Assembly (NCBI GenBank): GCA_947495575.1
Contig: CANLZL010000001.1
Span: 930,001-994,000 of the forward strand
Reading direction: 5' to 3'
Source: an uncultured Nioella sp.
Lineage (GTDB): Bacteria > Pseudomonadota > Alphaproteobacteria > Rhodobacterales > Rhodobacteraceae
DNA length: 64,000 nt
In this document: positions 49,450-58,033 of the stretch, one piece after another
Numbering within the stretch: the stretch's first letter is position 1
Layout of the letters: each line of letters opens with the position of its first letter
Made by a program: the position numbers and the translations under genes
Notes under the pieces: model-generated
The model's input: only the letters and a program-made list of their open reading frames with translations
What the model was told of the DNA's origin: nothing
The model's database searches: none

Positions 49450-51372
49450 ATGCGCCGAACCACCATTACTGACCAACCCACTGTGTCCGAGGCCCGCAAA
49501 AGCGGGATGCGGACAATCCGAAAGGTTGCACCGTATCTTTGGCCCGCCGCCCATCCATGGGTGAAAAAACGTGTTCTTTGGGCCTTGGGGATGCTTGTGA
49601 TTGCGCGGTTAGTCTCGGTCTACACGCCGTTTTTATATGCCGATGCGGTGGACACATTGGCCCAGGAACGGAACCCGACAACAATGTTGGCGCTTGGGGC
49701 GGTTGGGCTAACAGTCGCCTACGGGGTGGCGCGAGCCATGTCGATCGGATTCCAGCAGTTGCGCGATGTGATCTTTGCGCGTGTCGGTCAACGGGCGCTG
49801 CGGCAACTGGCCCTTGAGACCTTTGAGCACATCCATGCGCTCAGCCTGCGCTATCACATCACCCGAAAGACGGGCGGTCTTAGCCGAATTATCGAACGCG
49901 GTGTAAAGGGCGTTGAGTTCCTGTTGCGCTTCATGCTCTTTTCCATCGGCCCGCTGGTGATCGAGCTTTTGCTGATCGGCATTGTGTTGGCGGTCCTGTT
50001 TGACATCACTTATTTCCTTGTCGTGGCTGTCACCATTTCGATTTACATCTGGTTTACCTTCAAAGTGACCGAGCTGCGGGTGAAGATCCGCAAAGAGATG
50101 AACGATCAGGATACCGATGCCAATCAAAAGGCCATCGACTCGCTTCTGAATTTCGAAACCGTGAAATATTTCGGCGCGGAAAAACGCGAGGCGGCCCGTT
50201 ATGACAGCGCGATGGAGGGCTATGAAAAAGCTGCACTGAAAACGGCCTATTCGCTTGGCGCACTCAATTTTGGCCAGTCGGTTATCATAACCATTGGCCT
50301 GGTTATCGTCATGGTCATGGCGGCTTTGGGTGTGGAACGTGGAGAATTGACGGTCGGCGATTTCGTCATGGTCAATGCCTACATGATTCAGATCACAATG
50401 CCTCTCAACTTCCTTGGCACAGTGTATCGCGAGATTCGTCAGGCTTTGGTTGATATGGGCGAAATGTTCGATTTGTTGGAACAACCCGCAGATGTCACCG
50501 ATGCCGACAATGCCGCCGATTTGGCCTGCACCAAGGGCGAAGTTGTTTTTGAAAACGTTGAATTTGGGTATGAGGCGGCACGACCTATTCTGCGCGGGAT
50601 CAGCTTTACAGTTGGGGCAGGCGAAACCGTGGCGCTTGTCGGTCCTTCGGGGTCGGGCAAGTCCACGATCGGGCGGCTCATGTTCCGGTTTTACGACGTT
50701 GATAATGGGGCTATTCGCATCGACGGGCAGGACCTGCGCGAAGTCACCCAAGACAGCCTGCATTCCAAAATTGGGGTCGTTCCGCAGGATACAGTGCTTT
50801 TCAACGACACGATCCGGTACAACATCGCCTATGGCCGCCCCGAGGCCAGCCATTCAGAGGTCGAGGGCGCGGCGAAAGCTGCCAAAATTCACGACTTCAT
50901 CCAGTCGCTGCCAGAAGGGTATGAAACTGCGGTTGGCGAACGTGGCCTGAAACTGTCAGGTGGTGAAAAACAGCGTGTTGGCATTGCCAGAACCTTGCTG
51001 AAAGACCCGCCCTTGTTGTTGCTGGACGAGGCGACGTCGGCGTTGGACACGGAAACTGAACGTGAAATTCAGGAAGAGCTGAAGATGATGGGGCAGGGGC
51101 GGTCGGTGATCACTATTGCGCACCGATTGTCGACAGTGGTGGATGCCGACCGGATCATCGTGCTGGAAAAAGGCGTGATCGTCGAAGAAGGTCGTCACGA
51201 AGATCTGCTTGAGAAAGAGGGGCGTTATGCCTCCATGTGGCATCGTCAGGCCGCGGAAGACGAAGAAACACAGCCACGGTTGCGTGCTGTATCCGGAGGG
51301 GATTTCGGAACCGATGAGGATACCGGCAATAAGCCCGCCGATGGCAAATGGCGTTGGTCGCCCGACAACTAA
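49450..51372 (+). CDS. atm1: ABC exporter of the Atm1/ABCB7 type
   Basis: 640 aa: six membrane spans in ~45-340 and a C-terminal ATPase with Walker A GPSGSGKST (~398-406), Q-loop VPQDTVLF, signature LSGGEKQRVG, Walker B LLLLDEATSAL and a switch histidine in IAHRLS. The FNFE-like TVKYFGAE and NQKAIDSLLNFE segments (~215-240) are hallmarks of the Atm1 branch. Bacterial Atm1 (Novosphingobium) exports glutathione derivatives and heavy-metal conjugates; mitochondrial forms supply a sulfur species for cytosolic Fe-S assembly. Alone between the LysM gene and an RND pump. An upstream ribosome site is weak. Confidence 0.92.
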   Translation: MRRTTITDQPTVSEARKSGMRTIRKVAPYLWPAAHPWVKKRVLWALGMLVIARLVSVYTPFLYADAVDTLAQERNPTTMLALGAVGLTVAYGVARAMSIGFQQLRDVIFARVGQRALRQLALETFEHIHALSLRYHITRKTGGLSRIIERGVKGVEFLLRFMLFSIGPLVIELLLIGIVLAVLFDITYFLVVAVTISIYIWFTFKVTELRVKIRKEMNDQDTDANQKAIDSLLNFETVKYFGAEKREAARYDSAMEGYEKAALKTAYSLGALNFGQSVIITIGLVIVMVMAALGVERGELTVGDFVMVNAYMIQITMPLNFLGTVYREIRQALVDMGEMFDLLEQPADVTDADNAADLACTKGEVVFENVEFGYEAARPILRGISFTVGAGETVALVGPSGSGKSTIGRLMFRFYDVDNGAIRIDGQDLREVTQDSLHSKIGVVPQDTVLFNDTIRYNIAYGRPEASHSEVEGAAKAAKIHDFIQSLPEGYETAVGERGLKLSGGEKQRVGIARTLLKDPPLLLLDEATSALDTETEREIQEELKMMGQGRSVITIAHRLSTVVDADRIIVLEKGVIVEEGRHEDLLEKEGRYASMWHRQAAEDEETQPRLRAVSGGDFGTDEDTGNKPADGKWRWSPDN

Positions 51373-51394
51373 CGAGACCTTGCGCACAAATTAG

Positions 51395-51434
51395 AAAAAA
51401 ACGGCCTCTGATCATCTCAGGGGCCGTTTTTTTT
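51395..51434 (+). terminator. atm1 rho-independent terminator
   Basis: AAAAAAACGGCC with CTGA pairs to TCAG with GGCCGTTTTTTTT around a short loop, 22 bases behind atm1. Both arms have A/T runs, so it may work both ways. Confidence 0.92.
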
Positions 51435-51488
51435 CTGCACAAAAGGGCAACTGTCAAATGGGCATTGGATACCGCTAGAATAGGGTAA

Positions 51489-51569
51489 CGAGAGGGGGCG
51501 CCGTTCGTCTCGGCCTTGGCAATTGCCGGGCAACAAGTCGATTTCGGTTGGGTGCATTGCCCCCTCTCG
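51489..51569. other. 81-nt inverted-repeat element, candidate structured RNA
   Basis: Outer 11-bp perfect arms CGAGAGGGGGC (51489-51499) and GCCCCCTCTCG (51559-51569). Inside: hairpin GCCG/CGGC (51500-51514, 7-base loop) abutting a second hairpin CTTG/CAAG (51515-51537) with an inner TTGC/GCAA and CGG loop. Together they fold as a three-way junction on the plus strand. On the minus strand it lies in the 3' trailing part of the RND gene. No match to tRNA, 4.5S RNA, tmRNA or RNase P RNA signatures. Confidence 0.5.
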
Positions 51570-51603
51570 CCATGGTCACCAAGGGCTGCTCTTCCACATG
51601 GCG

Positions 51604-51635
51604 ACCGGGGGACCCCCAGCCTGCACCGGGGGACC
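51604..51635. repeat. Two 11-bp direct repeats
   Basis: ACCGGGGGACC occurs at 51604-51614 and again at 51625-51635, 21 bases apart. Each half also contains a GGGGG/CCCCC potential hairpin with its neighbour. Near the RND stop at 51657. Confidence 0.7.
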
Positions 51636-51656
51636 TCTGCGTTCACAATCCTGTTG

Positions 51657-54600
51657 TTATTCTGCGGCTCTGATCGTGGTATTGGCCGGGCTTGGCGGAT
51701 CGATATCGTCAGGTTCGATCTGAAGATCTTCCTCAGACGAGGTCACTTGTTGTTCCGAAGGAACCACTGGCATGACAGGCGTAGTTGGTGCCTCCACCTC
51801 GACCTCATCTATTGGATCAGTAACCTGGTCCACCGGTGGTTCTTCCCACAAGATCTCCGGGTGACGGGCGCGCTTGGCCTCTCGGGCCAACGACCAATCC
51901 TGCGCGCGGCGGCTGATGCGGCGTGCCCCCAGGCGGCCAAGGGCCCGGCCGATCCATGCCACGATCGTCGTGATCCACACCCGAAGGGCCAGAACCGAAG
52001 GGGTGAAGAGCAAGGTCAGTACGGTTGCAATTCCAAGACCGAAGACAACCGCCGTTGCCAGCTGCTTCCACCACAGAGCCGTCGGGCTGTCGATGGTGTA
52101 GCCGCCACCGCCAAAGTCCAGACTGATGCCCCACATCATTGGGGCCAGACCGGCCATTGTGGTGATGGTGGTCAACAGAACCGGTCTGATCCGGGCCTCG
52201 GCTGTACGTGTAATCGCCTCAATCCGCGGCATATATCGGGAATACTCCTGATAGGTATCGATTAAGACAATGTTGTTGTTCACCACGATCCCCGCCAAAG
52301 CCACGATCCCCGTCCCGGTCATAATGATTGAGAAGGTCTGATCCATCAGCACCATACCGATCAATACCCCGGTCGTGGACAGAACCACCGCCAGAAGGAC
52401 CAGAATGGAGTTATAGACCGAGTTGAACTGCGCCAGAAGGATGATGAACATCAACCCAAGCGCACCTGCAAAAGCCGATTGCAGGAAGGCCGCAGATTCC
52501 TGTTCTTCCGCCTGATCGCCGGCCCATTCCCATGTCACAGACGCGGGGAACGGGTTTTCGGTTTCGATCCAGTCTGTCAGGGCCTGAATGCGTTGGTTTG
52601 CGTTCACGATCACCACCTGCAGCGCCTGACCATCGTTCACAAGCTCTTGAACCTGGGCAATGGACATCGGGCCATAAAGGTCATCGAATTGGTAATAGGT
52701 CGTCTCGCCCGGTCCAACCGGATCGGCTAAGACGTCGTACGGCGCGCCATTGGCAACGTCTTCTGCTGGTACAATTCGGCCAAATCCCAGCTCAACCGGT
52801 TCTGCGGGGTCCTCACCGGCTTCGGCTTGAGGTGTGAATTGGATGATCGACAGGCCCGACACGACATCAGCGCCGACGGTGAAATAGCGGGACTGTTGGT
52901 AGCGGTCGATTTGGGCCAGTTGACTAACAGGCGTGCGGGTGACGAAATTCGACAGAGGGATCAACCCGTCAGCCGTGCGCACTCGCAACGAATCCAAAGT
53001 CGACAGTACCCGTTCATCTTCGGGGAATCGCACACGGATTTCGATTTCCTCATCTGAGGTCGGAACCCGCATCGTATCCAGGAAAATGCCGCGTGTGATC
53101 AACTGAACCATGCCGCCGACGGAGGCTACGCTGGCCCCATAGCGCCCGGCTGCTTCGACATCGACATCCAGCTCCCACTCAATCCCGGGCAGGGGAAGTG
53201 TGTCCCCGATCTGGAAAAGGCCATCCGTTTGTTCAAAACGTGCACGCGCGATGCGGGTCGCTTCTTGCAATTCTTCCCAATTGTCGCCGGATAGCCGCAG
53301 GTTTACGGGCTTGCCGGATGCAGGACCTTGCGCCACTTCACGCAGTTCGACAAAGACGCCCGGCAATTCATCCATCTGCACCTGCAAACGCTCCAGAACG
53401 GCGTTGCCATCAAATGCTGGGTCAATCGTTTCTCGTGGCAGCGTCAGTAAACCGCCAAGGAAGGAGATCGGTTCACTGACAGTCGGACGGTCATCCCAAG
53501 GCACGAGGTCGAACTGAACTTGGCCAACAGAATCGCGGGGGGCGCCCGCGCCGCTGGTGTCATTGTTCAGACCACCCTGGCCTGCAAAGGCAAAGACATC
53601 TCGCACGCCCGGATCGGCCAGAACAATCTCTTCGACCTGCGCAACCAGCAGATCCATTTCTTCGACCGACAGGTTGCCCCGCGCACGAACATAGGCGGTG
53701 GCCTGCTCTGGTTCTGTCTCAACAAAGAACTCGACGCCGTTATTGTTTTCGCCAAACCAGCCAAAGACAAAAATGACGAAGCTAACAACCCCTGCAATCA
53801 CCACAATCGGCATTACCGGGTTTCCGACAATCGCGTGAACCATCCAGCCAAACCAGCTGCGTTTATATGCGGCTTTCACTTGTTGTTCAGGCGCTTCGCG
53901 TTGCAAAGATCCCATCATGACAGACAGAAGGGCAGCCCCAATCACGAACATCACGCCGCCGGGTAGCATCGCCATGAAGGGTGAGGCACCGGGCTCAGGC
54001 TCTGGCAACAAAACACCGGGGTTGATGGTCTGCATGGCCGCCATGAACATGAAATAGCCGACCGCTGCGGCCACAACCGCACGCAGGATCCACCAAGGCA
54101 GGACCATTTTGACCACGCCGGTCGTGGTTTCGATCAGTCGAGAGAACCGCGCCGCAACACCGCCCAGAACTGGCAGGTAAATCAACGCAACGATCAAGGA
54201 GGCCGTCAGAACGAAGATCAATGTAACAGGCAACATCCCCATGAACTCACCCGGAACACCGGGCCAGAACAACATTGGCAGGAACGCGCAAAGGGTTGTG
54301 GCAGTCGAGGAAATAATCGGCCAGAACATGCGCTTTGCAGCGTCAGTATAAGCCTGCATGGGGCGGGCCCCCTCGGCCAAGCGCCGATCGGCGTATTCCA
54401 CCACTACAATAGCACCATCAACCAACATCCCGACGGCAAGGATCAGGCCGAACATCACGATATTCGAGATCGAGATGCCCATGATTCCCAACAGGATAAA
54501 GCACAGAAGGAATGAGGTTGGGATAGCAAACCCAACCAACAGGGCCGAGCGTGTGCCCAAGGCTGCCAGTACCACGATCATAACCAGCGCAATCGCGGTT

Positions 54601-55622
54601 AGAACCGAGCCTTCCAACTGGCGAACCATCGAATCGACAGTCACCGACAGGTCGAGCGTGGCTGTGACATCCACGGAATCCCGTAGTTCTTGCGGCCAAT
54701 CCTCTTGTGCTGCCTCAATCTCTTGGCGCACCAATTGGGCCGTGTCGATAACGTTAAACCCAAGGCGTTTGACCACCTGCAATGCGATTGTGGTTTCACC
54801 GTTGAAACGCGCCGTGCCTTCACGGTCTTCATACGTCAGCCGGATTTGCGCCAGATCGCCCAATGTCACGACACTGTCGCCGTTCACCTTGATTGGCAGG
54901 TTGTAAATGTCTTCGGTCGTATCAAAGCTTGATGGGATCGAGACGGCAATCGCGCCATTATCAGTTGAGATCTCGCCCGCGGCAATCAGCTGGTTGTTAT
55001 TGACGACAGCGCCAATCAGTTCCTCAGCGGTGACATTGTAAGCTTCCAGTGCCAGCGGGTCGATCACAACTTCGACCATTTCATCGCGGCCACCGGCCAA
55101 TCCGGCTTCTAGAATTGGGGGCAGGGCCTCTAACCGGTCCTGCAACTCTTGAGCCAGTCTTAACATCGTCCGTTCCGGCGCGTCGCCGGACAGGGCCACG
55201 GTGATAATTGGAAACTCTGAGAAGTTCAGCTCATCCAGCGTGTAGTTTTCCGCGCCAACCGGGAATTCGGCGGCGGCCGTGTCCATAGCCTCGCGCACCT
55301 CGGCAATTGTGGCATCCTTGTCCCAACCGAACTCGAACTCCAGAATGATAAGCGCATACCCTTCAGAGGCGACGGCGGTGATTTTGTCCAAACCGTCCAG
55401 ATCCTGAAACTCGGCCTCCATCGGGCGAACAAGCAGGCGTTCGGCGTCTTCGGCAGAAATGCCGGGGAACGGGACCGATACAAACAAAGCCGGAATATCA
55501 ATATCAGGCTCACCCTCTTTGGGCAGGCCAACATAAGCGGCGGTGCCCACCGTGATCGACAAGATCACGAAGGCGACGACCATGCGCGCGCGTGATGCGG
55601 CCCAATCAACAAGACCGGTCAT
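51657..55622 (-). CDS. RND-family efflux permease, enlarged
   Basis: 1321 aa, about 250-300 longer than AcrB-type permeases. The N-terminal span (~14-31), large periplasmic loops and the second half repeat are normal. Proton relay: D402 is present in GMLVDGAIVVVE, but the next residue is Gly, where AcrB has a second Asp. Extra length: ~100 residues between the sixth and seventh spans with two additional hydrophobic segments (~511-532, ~551-571), and a Pro/Glu-rich C-terminal tail (~70 aa). It works with the adaptor encoded just upstream (ATGA overlap); no outer-membrane channel gene is nearby. The substrate is unknown. Confidence 0.92.
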   Translation of the reverse strand: MTGLVDWAASRARMVVAFVILSITVGTAAYVGLPKEGEPDIDIPALFVSVPFPGISAEDAERLLVRPMEAEFQDLDGLDKITAVASEGYALIILEFEFGWDKDATIAEVREAMDTAAAEFPVGAENYTLDELNFSEFPIITVALSGDAPERTMLRLAQELQDRLEALPPILEAGLAGGRDEMVEVVIDPLALEAYNVTAEELIGAVVNNNQLIAAGEISTDNGAIAVSIPSSFDTTEDIYNLPIKVNGDSVVTLGDLAQIRLTYEDREGTARFNGETTIALQVVKRLGFNVIDTAQLVRQEIEAAQEDWPQELRDSVDVTATLDLSVTVDSMVRQLEGSVLTAIALVMIVVLAALGTRSALLVGFAIPTSFLLCFILLGIMGISISNIVMFGLILAVGMLVDGAIVVVEYADRRLAEGARPMQAYTDAAKRMFWPIISSTATTLCAFLPMLFWPGVPGEFMGMLPVTLIFVLTASLIVALIYLPVLGGVAARFSRLIETTTGVVKMVLPWWILRAVVAAAVGYFMFMAAMQTINPGVLLPEPEPGASPFMAMLPGGVMFVIGAALLSVMMGSLQREAPEQQVKAAYKRSWFGWMVHAIVGNPVMPIVVIAGVVSFVIFVFGWFGENNNGVEFFVETEPEQATAYVRARGNLSVEEMDLLVAQVEEIVLADPGVRDVFAFAGQGGLNNDTSGAGAPRDSVGQVQFDLVPWDDRPTVSEPISFLGGLLTLPRETIDPAFDGNAVLERLQVQMDELPGVFVELREVAQGPASGKPVNLRLSGDNWEELQEATRIARARFEQTDGLFQIGDTLPLPGIEWELDVDVEAAGRYGASVASVGGMVQLITRGIFLDTMRVPTSDEEIEIRVRFPEDERVLSTLDSLRVRTADGLIPLSNFVTRTPVSQLAQIDRYQQSRYFTVGADVVSGLSIIQFTPQAEAGEDPAEPVELGFGRIVPAEDVANGAPYDVLADPVGPGETTYYQFDDLYGPMSIAQVQELVNDGQALQVVIVNANQRIQALTDWIETENPFPASVTWEWAGDQAEEQESAAFLQSAFAGALGLMFIILLAQFNSVYNSILVLLAVVLSTTGVLIGMVLMDQTFSIIMTGTGIVALAGIVVNNNIVLIDTYQEYSRYMPRIEAITRTAEARIRPVLLTTITTMAGLAPMMWGISLDFGGGGYTIDSPTALWWKQLATAVVFGLGIATVLTLLFTPSVLALRVWITTIVAWIGRALGRLGARRISRRAQDWSLAREAKRARHPEILWEEPPVDQVTDPIDEVEVEAPTTPVMPVVPSEQQVTSSEEDLQIEPDDIDPPSPANTTIRAAE

Positions 55623-56878
55623 TGCGTCAGCTCCTGGTAGTGAGGATCAACCTCGACCCCTTCGGTGACAAATTCCTGTCCAATGACGATGACATCAACC
55701 GCTTCGGGCAAACCGCCCAGCAATACGCCATTTACCGTATCGCGCATGTAAACCACCGGTACGAATTGGGCGATGTTATCCTCATCCACAATCCTCAGGC
55801 CAAGATCGCCGTCATCGTTCAGCGTCATGGCAGAGGAGGGCAACAGGTGGGCCAATTGGCCTTCCGATGAAATCAGAATATCCGCAGTCTGGCCGTCGCG
55901 AATGCTGAGATCCGAGTTGTCGACAGTTATCTCAACCCGGAAGGTCCGGGTCTGCGGGTCTGCGGCACGACTGATAAAGGTCACTTCACCGCGCACTTCG
56001 GCACCGCTGGCCAATCGCGCTCCGGCCAGGGCGCCAAGTGACACGCGGTCTACCTGCGCTTCCGGCACAAATCCAATAAGCTTGATCGGATCAAGCTGAA
56101 TGACAGTGGCGCAAAGGGCGCCGGGCTGCATCAACGAGCCAATTTCAGCCGTATCCGTCTCCAAATGGCCCGAGAATGGCGCAAACATCTGTAGACGTTC
56201 AATTTCCTGGTTGGCCCGCATCACACCTGCTTCGGCGGATTGGATGCCGCTCATCGCGGCTTCTACACCGGCTTGGGCAGATTGAATTGCCGCTTGAGCG
56301 GCAGAAACAGTCGCCGCGGTCGACACGGCACGGGTTTCCGAGGCAAATCCGCTTTCTGACAAACGGGTTGCAGCATTGTTGTTTATTTCAGCTTCGGCCA
56401 GTCGGGCCACAGCCTCTGCGACGCGAGCTTCGGCTTCGGGAAGCCGGCTTTGTGCTTCGGCCAGACGGGCCTGCGCCTCGGCGACGTCAGACTGACGAGT
56501 GCCCACCGCGATTTCGCACATGAGCTGGCCTTCGGTTACAAAGGCGCCAGCGCGAATTGGTTGGGAAATGATCAAACCCGAGGTTTCGGCCCGGACTTCA
56601 ACCTGTCGGGCAGCTTCCGTGCGGCCCCGCAACAAGACGGCTGAGTCGACGATTTCGGCAATGGATTGACGAACGACTACAGAAACTCGGCTGTCCTCGG
56701 CCTCTTCCTCAGCCATCGCATCTATTGGGGCAGCGACCTCCATTGGCGCGTCTTCCGCCACTTCCTCAGCCGAAGGTTGGAATTGCTGGGCAAAGGACAC
56801 AAGCCGGTCCCGCTCCAAAACCACCATGTACAATACGGCGCATACAAGCAGGGCCGTGATAATCGAAAAAATGCGCAT
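55619..56878 (-). CDS. RND efflux periplasmic adaptor (membrane fusion protein)
   Basis: 419 aa. N-terminal anchor ~1-20, an acidic Glu/Ala linker (~38-62), a lipoyl half-motif (RAETSGLIISQPIRAGAFVTEGQ), an Ala/Glu coiled hairpin of heptad type (~130-245, with AEAQARLAEAQSRLPEAEARVAEA), the second lipoyl half (APFSGHLETDTAEIGS) and beta-barrel domains to the end. It bridges the permease and an outer-membrane channel. The stop overlaps the permease start by 4 bases. Its promoter lies in the divergent gap to 57161. Confidence 0.93.
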   Translation of the reverse strand: MRIFSIITALLVCAVLYMVVLERDRLVSFAQQFQPSAEEVAEDAPMEVAAPIDAMAEEEAEDSRVSVVVRQSIAEIVDSAVLLRGRTEAARQVEVRAETSGLIISQPIRAGAFVTEGQLMCEIAVGTRQSDVAEAQARLAEAQSRLPEAEARVAEAVARLAEAEINNNAATRLSESGFASETRAVSTAATVSAAQAAIQSAQAGVEAAMSGIQSAEAGVMRANQEIERLQMFAPFSGHLETDTAEIGSLMQPGALCATVIQLDPIKLIGFVPEAQVDRVSLGALAGARLASGAEVRGEVTFISRAADPQTRTFRVEITVDNSDLSIRDGQTADILISSEGQLAHLLPSSAMTLNDDGDLGLRIVDEDNIAQFVPVVYMRDTVNGVLLGGLPEAVDVIVIGQEFVTEGVEVDPHYQELTQ

Positions 56879-57160
56879 TGCGTAAGCCTCATGTCCCAGG
56901 CGATGTTATTGATGTTAACATTGGGCGTGTCAATTGAGATTTCAACCGCTAATACGGTGAACCGGTCCGTTTAGTTTACTTTTTCTTTTTAACCGCTGCA
57001 AGACTGAACTGTTTTGTTCAGTTTGTGCGTATTTGCGCAGGCCCGTGTGCTGAAAACGGGTGAAAGGGCGCCAAGGCTTGGCAGCCGGGCCGGATCGCGA
57101 TATGAGGCGGAAAGAGAATTTTTGGCCCTGTGATATCAGTGGCCTGACAATGGGGCGAGA
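56879..57160. other. Divergent intergenic region with palindromes
   Basis: 282 bases between the RND adaptor and the YfgM-like gene. Palindromes: ATGTTAACAT (56912-56921); an imperfect CTAATACGG/CCGTTTAG pair (56950-56976); and ACTGAAC/GTTCAGT (57003-57009 with 57016-57022). Such sites suggest a repressor, perhaps TetR-type, but no regulator gene is in the window. Confidence 0.45.
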
Positions 57161-57973
57161 ATGGCAAATACCGATAGTTTTGTTGAAGAAGTCAATGAAG
57201 AGCTGCGCCGTGATCAGCTGTTTGCCCTGTTCCGTAAATGGGGCTGGATTCCGATCCTTTTGATCATTGGTCTGGTCGGGGGCGCGGCCTATCGCGAATA
57301 TAGCATTGCACAATCGCGTGCAGCGGCCCAATCGCTTGGGGATTCTCTTCTGGCCGCCGTTTCTCAGGAAGATCAGGACGCACGGGTTTCGGCATTGCAG
57401 GATGTGACCACCGACAGTTCATCGGCCCAGATCTTGTTGGCACTGCTGGTTGCCGCAGAGCAGGCCAGCGACGCCGATGGCCGGATCGAGGCCGCAGCCC
57501 AGTTGCGGGCGCTGGCCAATGGCACCGATCTTGCCCCGCGCTATCGCGATTTGGCCGTGCTGAAAGCCCACATGCTGGACCCTGGCGACGGGTATGAACA
57601 CATGAATGAACTTGAACAGCTGGCCTTGCCGGGGCGCCCTTACCGTCCATTGGCGATGGAACAGCAGGCTCTTCTTCATGTTTCTGAAGGTGATACCGAC
57701 GCCGCTTTGACCCTATTGCGGGCCTTAGAGCAGGACAGTCAGGCAACGCCGGGCTTGCAACAACGCTCAAGTCAGTTGATTGTGGCGTTGGAGGCTGGTT
57801 CCACTTTGCTGGATGCGCCCCTCGCCGTGGAGGACGAGGCCAGTGCATCGGAGGAGGCCGAGGCGGAAACGGTCTCCACCGAGGCTGACGCGGATGGCGC
57901 AATTGAAGGCGACACCGTGCAGGAAGATACGGCTGAGACGGCAACCGACGAGACCGGTAGCGACAGCCAGTAA
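57161..57973 (+). CDS. YfgM-like SecYEG-associated TPR protein
   Basis: 270 aa: short N-terminal cytosolic part, one membrane span (~29-46, WIPILLIIGLVGGAAYR), a periplasmic TPR-type domain (~50-215) and an acidic Glu/Ala/Thr tail (~220-270). In E. coli YfgM binds SecYEG and chaperones; the following genes bamB and der are also its neighbours there (yfgM-bamB-der), which strongly supports the identity despite low sequence conservation. ATG 57161 has GGGGCGAGA ahead. Confidence 0.8.
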   Translation: MANTDSFVEEVNEELRRDQLFALFRKWGWIPILLIIGLVGGAAYREYSIAQSRAAAQSLGDSLLAAVSQEDQDARVSALQDVTTDSSSAQILLALLVAAEQASDADGRIEAAAQLRALANGTDLAPRYRDLAVLKAHMLDPGDGYEHMNELEQLALPGRPYRPLAMEQQALLHVSEGDTDAALTLLRALEQDSQATPGLQQRSSQLIVALEAGSTLLDAPLAVEDEASASEEAEAETVSTEADADGAIEGDTVQEDTAETATDETGSDSQ

Positions 57974-58033
57974 GTTCGAATTAACGCGTAGGACGCCCGA
58001 TAGGGGCGCTTGCGCAAACGGGGCGGCAGGCAG

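Larger units (their letters stand above)
51435..51656. other. Intergenic region with structured 81-nt element and direct repeats
   Basis: 222 bases between the atm1 terminator and the RND stop. It carries an 81-nt inverted-repeat element (51489-51569), a GCCATG/CATGGC pair (51569-51574 with 51597-51602) and two copies of ACCGGGGGACC (51604-51614 and 51625-51635). The longest open readings are unconvincing. Confidence 0.6.

Noticed and set aside
49708-50853. Minus-strand 381-codon open frame across atm1
   Set aside because: Antisense shadow of a clear ABC exporter; no motif or ribosome site.
51489-51569. Structured element as tmRNA, 4.5S RNA or RNase P RNA
   Set aside because: It lacks the tmRNA T-loop and tag codons, the SRP GGAAGGAAGC-type loop and the RNase P GAGGAAAGTCC core, and is too short for the last.
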